Assembly: GCA_963922205.1 (NCBI GenBank)
Contig: CAWUHX010000269.1
Span: 408,501-472,500, forward strand
Length of the DNA stretch: 64,000 bases
Direction of reading: 5' to 3'
Source of the DNA: Romanomermis culicivorax
Lineage: Eukaryota > Nematoda > Enoplea > Mermithida > Mermithidae
Shown here: in pieces, positions 35,048-48,000 of the stretch
Numbering within the stretch: the stretch's first letter is position 1
How the letters are laid out: the number at the start of each line of letters is the position of its first letter
The notes under the pieces: model-generated
Database searches by the model: none
What the model was told of the DNA's origin: nothing
The model's input: only the letters and a program-made list of their open reading frames with translations
Position numbers and translations under genes: made by a program

Positions 35048-38000
35048 GTTCACACGGAAGAACTGATGACATGTTTTTTTGCTATTCCTATGGTTTGATA
35101 TGACTTACAAAAATTTTTAATGTCAAATGCTTGACCAAACAGCTTTTTATAAGCAAACTGATGTTCAGTTTATTTTTATTAATTGTATTCTACATCGACT
35201 TATCCAAATGAGGGCATAACAAGGCACATGACGTGTGGAGTGACAGTTGAAGCACATTTTATAAAACCGTATTCTTCTGGAGGCGTCTGCTAAATTTTAA
35301 GAAAATTGTGCTACTAAAAATTTGAAAAAATTATTTAATTTCATAGATCAATGAACGGTGGCTGAATTGAGATAGAAATGGCATAGTGAACGAATTACAT
35401 ACAGCACTAATATCCTACTGTTCAGAACACCGTGGAATTGAGAAACCCTGCAACACGTATCAATGATTTTACGCTTGAATATAAAAGCAAGAGTAGAGTG
35501 TTTCGATATGACTAAAAGTAAGACACAAAAGCGGGGTAAAATCTTTTATCATACGCTAATTTACTGAGAATCTAAGGACATGTACTCTACACAGTGGGAA
35601 GCTGTAAAATTTAATTAGGTGCTGTTTCTGCCGAGGAGACGTGGGAGAGCCCCATCTTAACTTACGGAATATTCTAATAAAAAGAAGCTTAGATACAAAA
35701 ACGGGAATAATCACCATGTTTATTGTCGAAGTTGTCGCATAATTTTCTAATAAAAAAGTTGAATAGAAAGGAGAGCAGAAAAAAAGGATAACAAAATGAG
35801 AGGGAAACAGGAAGTAATTAGGTAATGGGGCAGCTGGACCGTAGTTCACGAATTCTGTTTGTTAAGTATAATTTTTTGTTGCATATAAATTTGGTAAATG
35901 AGCACTTCAATTATGTAGCATTCAAAATAAGAACACAAATTTTGAATAGTGTTTTTGAGCTCACGAACAAATGCTCACATCATTTTGGAGTTTCATAGTA
36001 CTCAGACATTCATAATATTCAATAGACGACAAAGATAGCCACATGGCTACAGTATCCTCATCACTTTTTTAGTTAAGGTACTACGCGACGAAGGGTACAC
36101 ATAGCGCGCGGAGCATAAGAGAGAATATTTCAATTTCATTAGACCAACTGGGCAATTTGCCCATTGTAGGAAATGAACCTCCGCACCATGTTTCTTCGCT
36201 GCAAGTGACACATGAAAACATTCAATTTACTGTAACTTTATAATTGCCTGTCTGCGATCAGTACGGTAATAAGTGGTCCAATCATGTCCATTTACTATGA
36301 ATTGGTGGTCGACCAACAAAAAATTACGCTCAATTTGATATAAATTTGCATGTATATAGTGAAGAAACTATGCCGATGACGAAAAGACGCTGGATTTCTT
36401 CAAGACAGTGGTGTCACAAAAATCATTGAAAAAAATTGTTTATTCACAACTGAGTTCTACTTTGACTATTTTTAACTTATTGGATGAAACTTGCAGTTTT
36501 GTTTGCAGCTCAGTAATAAAGTTTACTAGTTTTTCCATGATCAAGTTATTTTCATGAGCTGCATCTATTTTTTCGGAATAAATAAACTATAGTGCCTTAA
36601 AAAATATTCAGAAAAGTTTATTTCGAACTTCCAGCGCAATCGGTTTGAGATAAGAAAAAAAACTTGAGGCATAATTAATGGAAGTTGTGCCGGTGGAATA
36701 CCTAAAAAATTTAATTTTCGTGAAAGAAGGGGTCTTCGAAAGATAGCTTACGGAAAGGTTGTATATTAACATCAGTTATCAAAAACAGATCTGATGTGCC
36801 GGTTTTTTACACGGAATGCAAAATGATTCGAATAAATCAATAAAAAATTTTTTCGTCCAGATAATAAACTTTGTCGATGTTTCAACCTGGAATGGCCATA
36901 GCACTGATATCTTTCTAATTTTAACAAAAGGAAAATTTCAACTCCATGATCAAGATTAATTTCTGTATAGTCTGTCTAAACTTGATTGACACGTAATGAT
37001 TTAGTTATGCAATAAAAACAAGTAGCGTGAATTCGCCAGAAAACACCGCCATAATCTCGAAAAATACCATTTCATCACATTTGAATATGAAAAACGTTTC
37101 GGAAATGTCCAAATGCTCAGTCTCCTTAGATTAAGCAGCACTTTTAAGAAACATTATTGATATATTTTTTTACAGGAAAATTTTACAGACTTCCTGTAAA
37201 GAAGTTCTGAAACAGAATTATCGTAGAGAACTTCAAAAACATTTCCAGGACGGCATTAAGAAGCATTCTTATGGAGTTTCCAGGAGTTCAAAAAATATGG
37301 TTATCGTGATTAAACGTGTGTGATCCTGGCAAATCATGTATTTGTATTGAATTTTATAAATTGAAACAAACTGACAGCGCCATTTTTACTTATTAGTAAG
37401 AGTTGCTTATCCATTATCTTCAAATGAGACGCGAAAGAGGAACCAGTGTTTTCGCAGACGAAAAACTCGCGTGAACGTTGACATCTATTTTCGTTCTCTG
37501 TAGTCAAGTTGAGAAATTAGAAACAAAACCAGAAATGAAGTACGCGTCGAAATCTCTTACCCAAGCTTTTTTATGCGAAATTTTTTTACACTTCAATGTA
37601 AATATCCTCACAAACTTACATTTCCATTTGATGGTTAAGCAGAAAATAGGCATACGGTAATTTTTTTGATATTTTTAAATTGGAAAATATGCTCAGAGAA
37701 AACAAACCTGAAGATACCGAATTTGTAGTTAAATTTTCAAGTAGCATCATAACAGGAAGGTCGTATTTTCTAACTTTATGTAGGTCATCGTTGTTACGAT
37801 AAGTGAATTTGTAAATTATGTAAATTAAGTTAAGCTTAAGTTTACTGTATAATTTCGTCCAAATCAGTTTCGTGTAGTAATTTGACAGTAATCCATTTTT
37901 AAGTTGTTTTTTCCATTTTTACCATTAGGAAAAATGTAGGTTTAGTAGCCTATTGTTTTGTACATTTTTATGTTAATTTGCCAAAACCATTAATGCATTT

Positions 38001-38370
38001 TCGTTCTATTATTTACTCGGAAATCGTAAAATATGTATGGAAAGTATTACAGTAGGAAAATAAGAGCCAAAAAAAACAGAGAACTACTAATCCCTTTTTT
38101 CCACTTACCAACTCCCACCCTACGGGTGGACAACTTCAAGGAACCCGTCGTAAGCAAGTTCAACCAATCAGTTTCAAACGATTTCTTCCCATTCCCAATA
38201 AACAATTCTAGCGAATGAGATTCCCCTCCCCAAAACCCCACCTCTTTTTCCGGATCCTCGGAAAAGAACGGAAAACAGGGAGTCAGTTCGTTCTTTGGAT
38301 TTTCGCAAATCGGCAGCGTCTCAGTTTACCGACTACGTGTGTTTCCCTATTTCTTTTTGTATTTCTTGGA

Positions 38371-38600
38371 CGACGTTCATCCGTCCAGTTGCTTGCATTT
38401 CTTGGACGACGTTCATCCGTCCGGTTGCTTGTTTTTCTTGGACGACGTTCATCCGTCCAGTTGCTTGTATTTACTTGGATGACGCTCATCCGTCCGATTT
38501 GTTTGGTATTGTTGAGGACGACGTTCATCCGTCCAGCTGTGTGTGTTTAGGGTGACGTTTATCCGTCACTATTTCATCTTCGGGACGACGCCTATCCCTC
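38371..38600 (+). repeat. ~36-bp tandem repeat with internal hairpins
   Basis: About seven units share GGACGACGTTCATCCGTCC separated by TTGCTTGTATTTCTT-like spacers. The first four units are nearly identical and the last three diverge. Each unit can fold GGACG/CGTCC. Frames through the array are open only because of the repeat and are not taken as genes. Confidence 0.85.
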
Positions 38601-39038
38601 CATACAATCTCACCTCCCCCCATATTTAGTAGTTTCTCAGTTTCCTTTTCACTCAGTTGCTCTTATTCTCCTGCTCATCACTTTTTCGTAATTTTTATCG
38701 TGTCCCCTGCCTTATCCACGTTGTACTTTAGCCTTTTGATATTAAATTTTAATAAACGAATATTTTAGAAGGCGTTTACGTAAGAGAACTGACATGCGTA
38801 ACATCGTCATTTTCTTGAACTAGGAAATTCAGAACATGGAATTTAATTCAAAGTGATTTCAGGACAAGCGTGGTAAAACCCCAAGCCGGGAATTGTCGCT
38901 CCATGTCTAATACACAGTATTTTTTAAAACCTGCTTCAACAATTACAAATATTACACAAGTTACATCAGCTATGACGAATCGACAAATAAAGACATCGAA
39001 ACATTACGCCACTGTAAACTTCTGATTTTATTTCATAA

Positions 39039-42000
39039 TCAAATTCTGGAGCGCTTCTTCGTCGATTCTGAAACAAAAATATTAGTAACAGGTGTTACTA
39101 CAGTTTTCGACCCACTCAAGTCGGCAAAACCTACGGGTAACCTAATCACAAAGATCTGAAATCGAAGATTGAGTAGAAATAACCATCGTAAAAGTTTTTG
39201 CCATCAATTAAAATTTTTGAAGTTCAACAAGATATTAAAAGAACCTAATTATTTTCTCGCAGTATCGATCCATTTTTTAAACCGTGAATTTGCAATCGTG
39301 AGGCTCGAAATTCGAAATGTAGAGACATCGAGTTGAGCTATGTTCTCGCTCAAAATAAGATAATATGCACGACTAACCTTCGATAGAACTAATCATCGGC
39401 TTGCACCTGCGACTAATAGAAGTGGAAATTTCGTTGTCGCAATATTGTTCGTGGGACTGTTCGAATTTTGCTGACATTTCTTCGATTAAAGCCTAAAATA
39501 TGAAAATATAATACGTAAATGTCGTTCATAGCATTAAAATTGTCGAGATTTCGTCAAGGAGATTAAGCATTTTGATTTGCAAGGAAAAATTCGACGATTA
39601 TATAGTTGAAATATTATCAGCTCATCAACAACTAACGGTAATTCTAAAAAATGAACATTTGTTCGAAAATTTTTTAGCTTTATTAATGATGCACGAGCTC
39701 AAAGGGTGGCCTCCTAAAATTCTTCGTTTTACAGTGTATTTGATAGCTCACAGCAACCTGAGTAATGTTACACTGATCATTTTGGCCCATAGCCATCCTT
39801 TACACTAAAATTTGCATAAATGATCTTGTGTCTCGATATAAACAAAACTTTTCCCGTTGCTGATTACTGTTGTAGAATGTTTTTTTGCATGGGGCAAATT
39901 TTTTTGCGCTGCGCAAAAAAAATTTTGAGTTATTTTGTATCGTACAAAATTTTTTTTTTACATTTCTGTGTAATTGGCGTGCAAAAAAACACTGGTTAGA
40001 AAAACAGTTGTGCAAATTCAAGTGTGAATATAGCCTATGGGCAAAAAATATTAGTGTGACATTACTAGCATGCTACCTAATAGACTATAACACGTAAACA
40101 TCTAAACCCAACAAAACTGACTTCTTTACAATCCAATTTCGACGATTTTTTCGCCGCGTTTAAAATCGACGCGAAATTCGAATAAACTTCATCATCACCC
40201 AAATGTTTAGAATAAATTGGTAAGTTTTCGTTCAGTTTCGATAGACATTTTTCGTTGTAGGCGATCAACGACAGGCAGTAGGAAAAATAACGACAATGTT
40301 CGGACGATCTGCGACATAATTGTAAGTATTAAAAAAATGACCCGTAAAAATATGCAACTAAGGTGCTTACGAAGTAGTCTGGAAACGCTGGCACAGTTTT
40401 TCTATCAAATTTTCGTACTGGCGTTCTTTATGTATCAATGAGAATAGAAATCTGAAACATACAGAGGGCCTGCAGTCGGTATTTTCTTTTTTAGCACAGT
40501 GGTAATAAAATTGGACCTGTGCTAATAAAAATTTTAAAAGTGCTAAGAAAAAGCAATATAATTAAGAAAAGTTAGCAACTGTGCTAATAGGACTCGTGCT
40601 AAAAAAAGGACCCTGCTTGCAGTATACTTCAGCCAGTCATGCTAGAGAGCTGGAGCATTGCTCATCAGATATATAGCTAACAGAATACTGTGAGCTCAAG
40701 TAAACTGCTGCTTTTATGTCAATATTTACTTCAAATCTTAAAAGCAGCAATGTAAGCTCACTGTAAACTTCTTCATTGCCTATAAGAACTGAATGGGTTA
40801 AATTAAATCTTCACTTTCAGGCTGCACTCGATAATTTTAATAAGATCACGAGGCAAGTAATGTATCGAGAAGAATTCGTGCTTGCAATACTTCTTCAAAA
40901 TTGAGAACAGTAGAAGGATGCGGAATCTTTTCAAAACTAATAAAAATCAAATCATAGTAAATAATTATCGTCTATTTTTCTGGAATCAGTCAAAAAATTA
41001 TTCATGAAAAGTCATAAAAATTAGTGTTTTCAGATTACGCTATAACCAATCAATCAGTCTATACAAAAAATAATTTTGCTATCGAACGCGAAGACTGGAA
41101 CCTTATACGTTTTCTGATTATTGTAGGATAGCTTTGTAAAAAGGAGAGATTACAAACAAATAGTTTTTGTCAACTAAAATCAGTGCGAAAGAAAAAAAAA
41201 CGAACGATGTACGAAGAGGAATCCCAGTTTTAGAGAACGTGATAAACATAACTTACTTCATGACAACTTTGAAATCTTCTGGTTTCATACAACTTTCAGG
41301 ATCGGAAAGTCGACTAATTATATCGGGTAATAAATTGTACAAAGAATTTCCCTGATTGAAAAATTGACTAAAACGTGGAAATTTCAGTGAAAATTTTTTT
41401 ATCACTTTTTCTGCGTATTCGGCGAAAAATTTCCTGCCTAATGCGGAAACTTGAGCACATTCGTCCAAAGTGCAAACGGCAATTTCGGCGATGTGACCTT
41501 TCGGTTTGATCATGTCGTTCAAAATTAAATAATTCAAGATTAAAAGACAATTCAATCTAACGTTCAAGTCGTTGTCATTCAAACTAAAACGTTAAAAATT
41601 CAATTACCACGACGAACATAAAGATAATATAGATGGAAATGTCACCTTTTATAAATGACGGTAGACCAAGGTTCGATGAGATTCGGGAAACGAAAAGATA
41701 AATCTCCAACGGCGATGACCAAATTGGCTCTCACGGATGGCAGGTCGGATTTTTGTAGCAAAGTGAAGAATAACGGTAAATGCGACTCACAAAATTTCGA
41801 GCTATAAATAAAAAAATTTAAACCTATCTTTAAACCTAAGCACAAATTCTTTTTTTTGATTATATCCAGTCACACAACTCCCTAATTTAAGATTTACATT
41901 TGAATTAGCGAAAATGTATGTTCCCGGAGAGCAATCAAAGTAGTCCTTCGAGGACTTTGAAGTTTGAGCACAAATTAATCGTTTTGCTTGAACTACGTTA

Positions 42001-45000
42001 AGGTTTGAGAAATTATACCTCACGAGCATCAATTTTGATAAAGACAACGCAGCGGCACTTTGCAAGCTTTCATCTTTGTATTTATGCTGTTGTTTGCATA
42101 TCGAAAGTACAATTTCGGCACAATTTCCCAGAAGAGAACCATCTAAAAAATGACAAAAATCAATTTCATCTATCTAAATTCTATTTGCTTTTCATTTACG
42201 TTTCAAAATTTCCTCTTCGCAAACTTTATTCACAAATTCCAATTCTGCGTCATCGGCCGAGGCTCCTGCTAAACCCATTTCATCTTCTTCGTTTGAAACC
42301 TGGTCAAAATTTTTATTTCTTTGACTGTAAAAGATTTTATTCGCAGAAATTTCACTTTCGGCACTGAAACTGTCGATCTTGGCGTTTTCAATAAGTCCGT
42401 TGTGGTGTCTTTTTTACAAACCGAAGAAACTGGCCGCCGTATTCTTTCCTTGATGGATTCTTCTAGCATACTCCGACGTTTCAATTCTCTACACTGAAAT
42501 AATGAACATTTATAAAAATTTTTATGATTAAAAAATATTTTCAGGATTGTACATTATTCATGCAAAATTCTCTTTCTGTGACAACTAGATTAGCTTACAC
42601 GTGTACATCTTACCACAACAACATCGACAAAAATGAAAGTTTGTAGCGCCACTTGGCCGATCAAGGCGACAAAACGGGTTAATAAAGCGTCTTGATAGAA
42701 AGAAATTTTTTTTCCGAGAAGAACATTCATGTTATCGCTTACAGCATTGTTGATCAGTTGTTTGAAGTTTGTCGTAGACGCCTTTCAAAATTGTAGCCGC
42801 CAAATTATCCGGTTTATTGGCCAAGGTGAAAATAACTTTAATGGCGCGTTCCATCATTGGTGTCCAAAAGATGTCCTTTAGACGGAGAAATCCTGTATGG
42901 AATGAAACGTGAACATGAATATAAGTCAGTGGAGTACTAAAAATCACAAAATAAACACCTTCGATTCTACAAGGATCAGTTTTTGCATGGAAATAAGTGA
43001 TGTTTTTGAAGTTTTCCCATTATCAGAATGGAACATTCCCAAGTTGTCATCTTTCCTCTTTTTAATCTGATTAAACGCTGAACACTGAAGCATAACATCT
43101 TGTCCAAAGCCACTAACCTTCGACGAGAACATCATATAGTCGGATGAAAAGTTTGTTATCAGATGCTAGCTTGAATGGCTGCCGTTTTATCGATTCTTCA
43201 TCTTTGCTCTAAAAAAATCTCCAAATGTCGTAAGAAAATCCTACATGTATTTGGATGAAATTAGAAACGCTATTTTTGTTTTTCAAAAGCGTTTGAAAAT
43301 TCAGTCGCAAAATTTTTTTCCCAATGCTAGGCAATGATATAATTTTTTAGTTTATGGCCTGAGTTTCAACTTTTGACTGCCTGTTTATTTACTGATTTTT
43401 TGGTTTTCTAGGCACTGATCAGCAGACTGAAGACGTCACACCAGAAAATTGTCGAGGTCTGCTGAAATCTACGAATGATATTTCATAACATTTTGGTTCA
43501 AATCGGTCGCTTTTATCTACTTTTTGAAATTCACCTTGTCCAAATAACCCAATTTTTCGAGCGCTATACATAAATCTCGAACCAATTCGAAATCGACAAA
43601 TCTATTGCTCTCTTCGCCGAGGCAACAACGAACTAGTAAATCGAAATTTTCTCTGACGATCGATTTTTCAGCTCTAAAAAATAGAATCGACGATATTTAC
43701 GTTTAAACTTTTACGAACGTTTTCAAAGACCGACAGGAAATTCGGAACGATTATATTCAATGAAAAACCTCACACGTTCCACGTGAGCGAGAAAAAAGGG
43801 GAAGGGAGGAGTACGGAATAGTGACTATGCATAATTGTTTTATAATAGCTGTGCAAACACTAAGCGGAAGCTTTGATAAAGTTTCAACTAGGAAACATAT
43901 AAATTTTGGAATGCACGGTTACTGCAAGGGAAATCACCGAATAAAACTTTATAATCGAACTCTTGATTAAGATTCAAAATTTTTGGAATCAAAGAAAGTT
44001 GTAAGGGTTTTTAAATGATATTGCAGTAGTCTCGAAACTTACGTTTCGCGTGGGTCTAGAACAAAATAAATGAAAAAAATAAAATTTTATTGGTTTGAAG
44101 CTTCCAGGAATACCCGACTGCATTTCACATAAAAATAAAGACGCAAAAGCTCATAATAAAGAAAAAAACGAAGAATAAATAAGTTGGGTTTTATTCTAAA
44201 TTTTTGCGCTAAAGATTCCAATTAATGATGACATTTTACAGCAGCAAATTTGATAAGAATGAGTTGAAAACCTCACAATAGTCAATGACTTTCTAATAGT
44301 AATTCCTCTGGAAAGATGAACGATCCACCACTTGTTACTATATCTCATACTTCGCAGCCATTCCAATAAGTTTAAGTGACGCTCTTCTTTCGTCCATATT
44401 TCGACCGGCTAATTTCTCCCAAAGAGCTTGCAAAAGTTCTTTACTTATCAATTTTTGCTTCATGCACTCGCAAATCTGCAAAAAAGATTTTTCGTTCAAT
44501 GTGACTAGCTAGCAAAACTGAGAGACCTTCTCAAAATTTTAGTTCAATGATAATTAAATTTGTGTCAAGGAAGTTCATGAAAAAACTTACAACATCCTCT
44601 AGGCTAGTCCTTTGACTGATGTTTGCTTCCGATGCTAAACGTATCAACTGATTAGCGACGAATAATGGACGATCCCTGCAAAAACAAAAATTCTAGAAAA
44701 TTTCGCATGATGCACATATGTTTGCACACTGCATGGATGTCCTAATTGAACTAACATGTTCAAACGATCATTTGTGACGCGCAAGCAAGTTTTTAATAAA
44801 AATTCTTTTTTATGAGCGAAGTCAAGATGGGGGACTTTTCGGACATGATTATTTCAACACGTTTTTAAATCATATATGCACGCATATGGACGGAGGTCTT
44901 GGCTGATCTCGTGCAGATTCTTGTGACTGACGTTCGGCAGATTTGTTAACCCTTCATAAGACTTTGGACAATAAATTGACTTAAAATGATAGAGAAAAAG

Positions 45001-48000
45001 ACGATAACGATGAAAACCATGATGCTAACGAAATTTAGTATTATAATTGTAACTAGAAATATTAAGGGAACAAAAAATTCACGAATTTCTAGCCGAAAAA
45101 TATAGCGAAAAATTTTGTGAGTTGCCTACGTTGTTTCGATTCTCCGACTGTGTTGATTCTTCGACTGTTGCTATTCTCCGACCAGTTCGATTCTCCGACT
45201 ACACTATACACTTACCTAATGTTTTTCGTTTGTCAGGTTTTAATCAATTGTCAAAATTAAATTGTTGAGCGAAATTTGTCAAAATTAATCATTTTGAGTA
45301 AAAATCGGCAATTTTGATCAAAGATCATAGAATATTGGAAGCCATGAAATCTTAGAATTTTTAATAAATTTTAAAAAACTGCAATTAAATTTTTAAAAAA
45401 TTTAAAATTATCGAGAATTTGAAAAAAATGTTGAATTTGAATGAAAATATTCAAAAATGTTAAATTTTTACCAAAAAATATTCAAAATTCTGAACCAAAA
45501 ACGCCAATTTTTTTGCTCAGAACTTCAAAAATTTAAAATTTAAAGAATCTCGAAATTAAATAAATTTAAAAAATTAAAAATTTCTAAAATTCAATATTTC
45601 GAACATATTAAAATTTTAAAAAATTTCAAAATTTAAAAAATTTAAAGAACTTCGAAATTTCAAAATTTCAAAAATTCAAAAAAAAATTAAAATTTGAAAA
45701 TTTTCAAAATTTGAAGAATTTAAAAATTTCAAAACACTTCCATATTTAAAAAATTTCCAAATTCGAAAAATTTCAAAATTCAAAATTTGAATTATTAAAA
45801 AATTTAAAATAAAAAATTTGAAGAAAAATAATTTTAAAAACCTGATTTTTATATCTTTCTTTTGATGCAATAATCATGAATTTTCGTCAAAAATTGCTGA
45901 AATTATTCGCCCCGGTAGGCAAAACGTATATGTATATTTAATGCTCCAATTAATCGGCCATTGAGAATCTGGTCGAGGAATCGAGTCAGCCGAGGAAATG
46001 ATACTTAAAAGCAGTCGAACAATCGATATCGGCACCAGTCGAAGAAACACAACAAAACGACCATTCTATTTTTAGTATTTTTGCATAGGTCGGGAGAAAC
46101 GACATAGACGAAGAACCGACATGGTCGAAGAATCGAAACAGTCGCAGAAACGACATGGTCGGAGAAACGCCTCACAATCTTGCCAAATCCCCATCCGAAT
46201 TTCGATCATGTGCTTACATGGCCAAGAGCAGAAGAATTCAGTGTCTACTAAAAAATATTAGCCTGAGCAGGAAAGTGAAAACAACTCAATTAATCTACCA
46301 GCTGAACTGATGGAATTCAGGCAATTTGTATCTTCTGTAAAACCGGAACTTTTGGTGCTGACGAAGCTTTTCGGCCGTATTTCCTAGCTCACCGAGAAGA
46401 TCCATGTGAGCATGTTGATTCTGCTACACTCAATGGTAATCATGGCTAGCCATTAGGTGATCCTCCGACAGGATTTGCCAATCCTACGGGTATAGTAGCC
46501 GTAGGGACCCCCATACATTTGGTTTAAAAGAACTGGAAAAATGCAGATTTTGGAACAAAAAAATGGTCAAAGATGTCAATTTTCTGGCTGCTTTGCGCCA
46601 TAAATACATTTTCACGGTTTTTAGGACAAAAGTTACTAGTTTTTGAACTGTTTTTCGAAATTCTCGGCGAAAAATCGATTTTTTTCCTTCAGACCCCTCT
46701 TACAAAATTTTGGGGAATCGATGATCCTCCAGACCTCGGGGCTCCGTTACATGTATGGGGCGGAGATGAGGTCTCCAAGATCAAATTTTTAGGCAGGGGT
46801 AAAGTTCAAAGCTTGCGGGTGTATGAGGACTAAATAAACCATTTTTCGCATAATCGGGTAACAAGTGATACATTTTTAGGAGCTCAGGTAATGACGATAA
46901 CACATCGTATTTATTAAAAAGAATATTCTGAGTGGGGAGAGGCATACGTTCAATTGGGGGAATGCTACAGGACACCTATAGGAACCGTCGGCTATATAAC
47001 AATTTATACGATGATGGTCTATTTTTCAACATTCAACCCATTTAAGGGAGGATAGCGGATTTGGTACCAAAATTCAGGCGTGAATGCGCCACCCTGCAAG
47101 ACAAGAATTTTCCAGAGGGGGTTCATCGAGGGGGTGTACGGTGAGCGAGCAAAAAAAAGCTCCACAAGCATGTTAAAGCTGGGAATACAATTGAGTGGAA
47201 GTCAGCAAATTCCAGCACTGTTCAGCTTGTAACCATTAAAGGGTCAGCGCGAACGCAGACCCACACGAAAAAATTGCGCAGCCGATGTACCCCAATTAGG
47301 AGTAATCGCGGGGGTCAGCGTGCCCTATAGTGCAATGGACACGCCTCACCCCGGAAGAGCCGCCTTCGTGATCGCAGCTACTACTCTGCCAAGTAAGTAA
47401 CTCAGCACGAATACGATAAAAACCTATCGCGCATTGAAACATCAAACTTGCGGGTTCAAAATAATATGCGTACCCGTATGTCGAACACTATACGTACATT
47501 AAAGAAGTGCAACGGTTGGAAGGTTATTTTTAGCGAGAAAGATTAGGAGCACAAGAGTCGACGAAATGGCCAGGTTTCATAGAAATCCATTGTGTGCCGA
47601 TTCACCGAAAGTCCCGATTCTTCGAATAGTGTTTAAGATTTTATCTACGAAATCCCGTCTCGGCGAAAGTCTTGATTCCTCCACAATTTTTCCCTAAATC
47701 CCGTTTTCTCGAATATAATAAATATGCAGGCTTAAATTTACCATTTTGTAACGTGAAGGTTCCCACGACATAAAGTTCCCACGGTCTTTTCCACTTTGAA
47801 AAGTAAAAAATTGTAGTCAAACCTAAGCCTGAGCCTAGGCCCTAAGCATGACCATCAACAAAAATTCTTTTAATGCTGTTGAGTCTTCATATCATCAGAC
47901 ATGGTAATTTTGAAATTATATCATTTCCGATCAAATTTGAAGACTGTTTGTTTGTATATGCACTTTTGATGAACCCAGTGTTCGATAAGTCGGAAATTTG

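Larger units (their letters stand above)
30920..39038. other. 8-kb intergenic region between GPCR and NCAPD2
   Basis: No coding exon is supported. It contains two MITEs of the AGTCTGTTTTTTATAAAA family (about 31897-32117 and 34865-35047), an 80-bp hairpin (33388-33467) and a ~36-bp tandem repeat (38371-38600). The rest is AT-rich single-copy-looking DNA that should include the GPCR promoter at its left side. Confidence 0.5.

Noticed and set aside
38047..38555. Frames of 60-111 codons across the 38-kb tandem repeat
   Set aside because: They are open on both strands because of the repeat unit. There are no conserved residues other than the repeated motif.
45676..45870. 64-codon Phe/Leu/Asn-rich frame
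   Set aside because: It is a translation of the AAATTT low-complexity tract.
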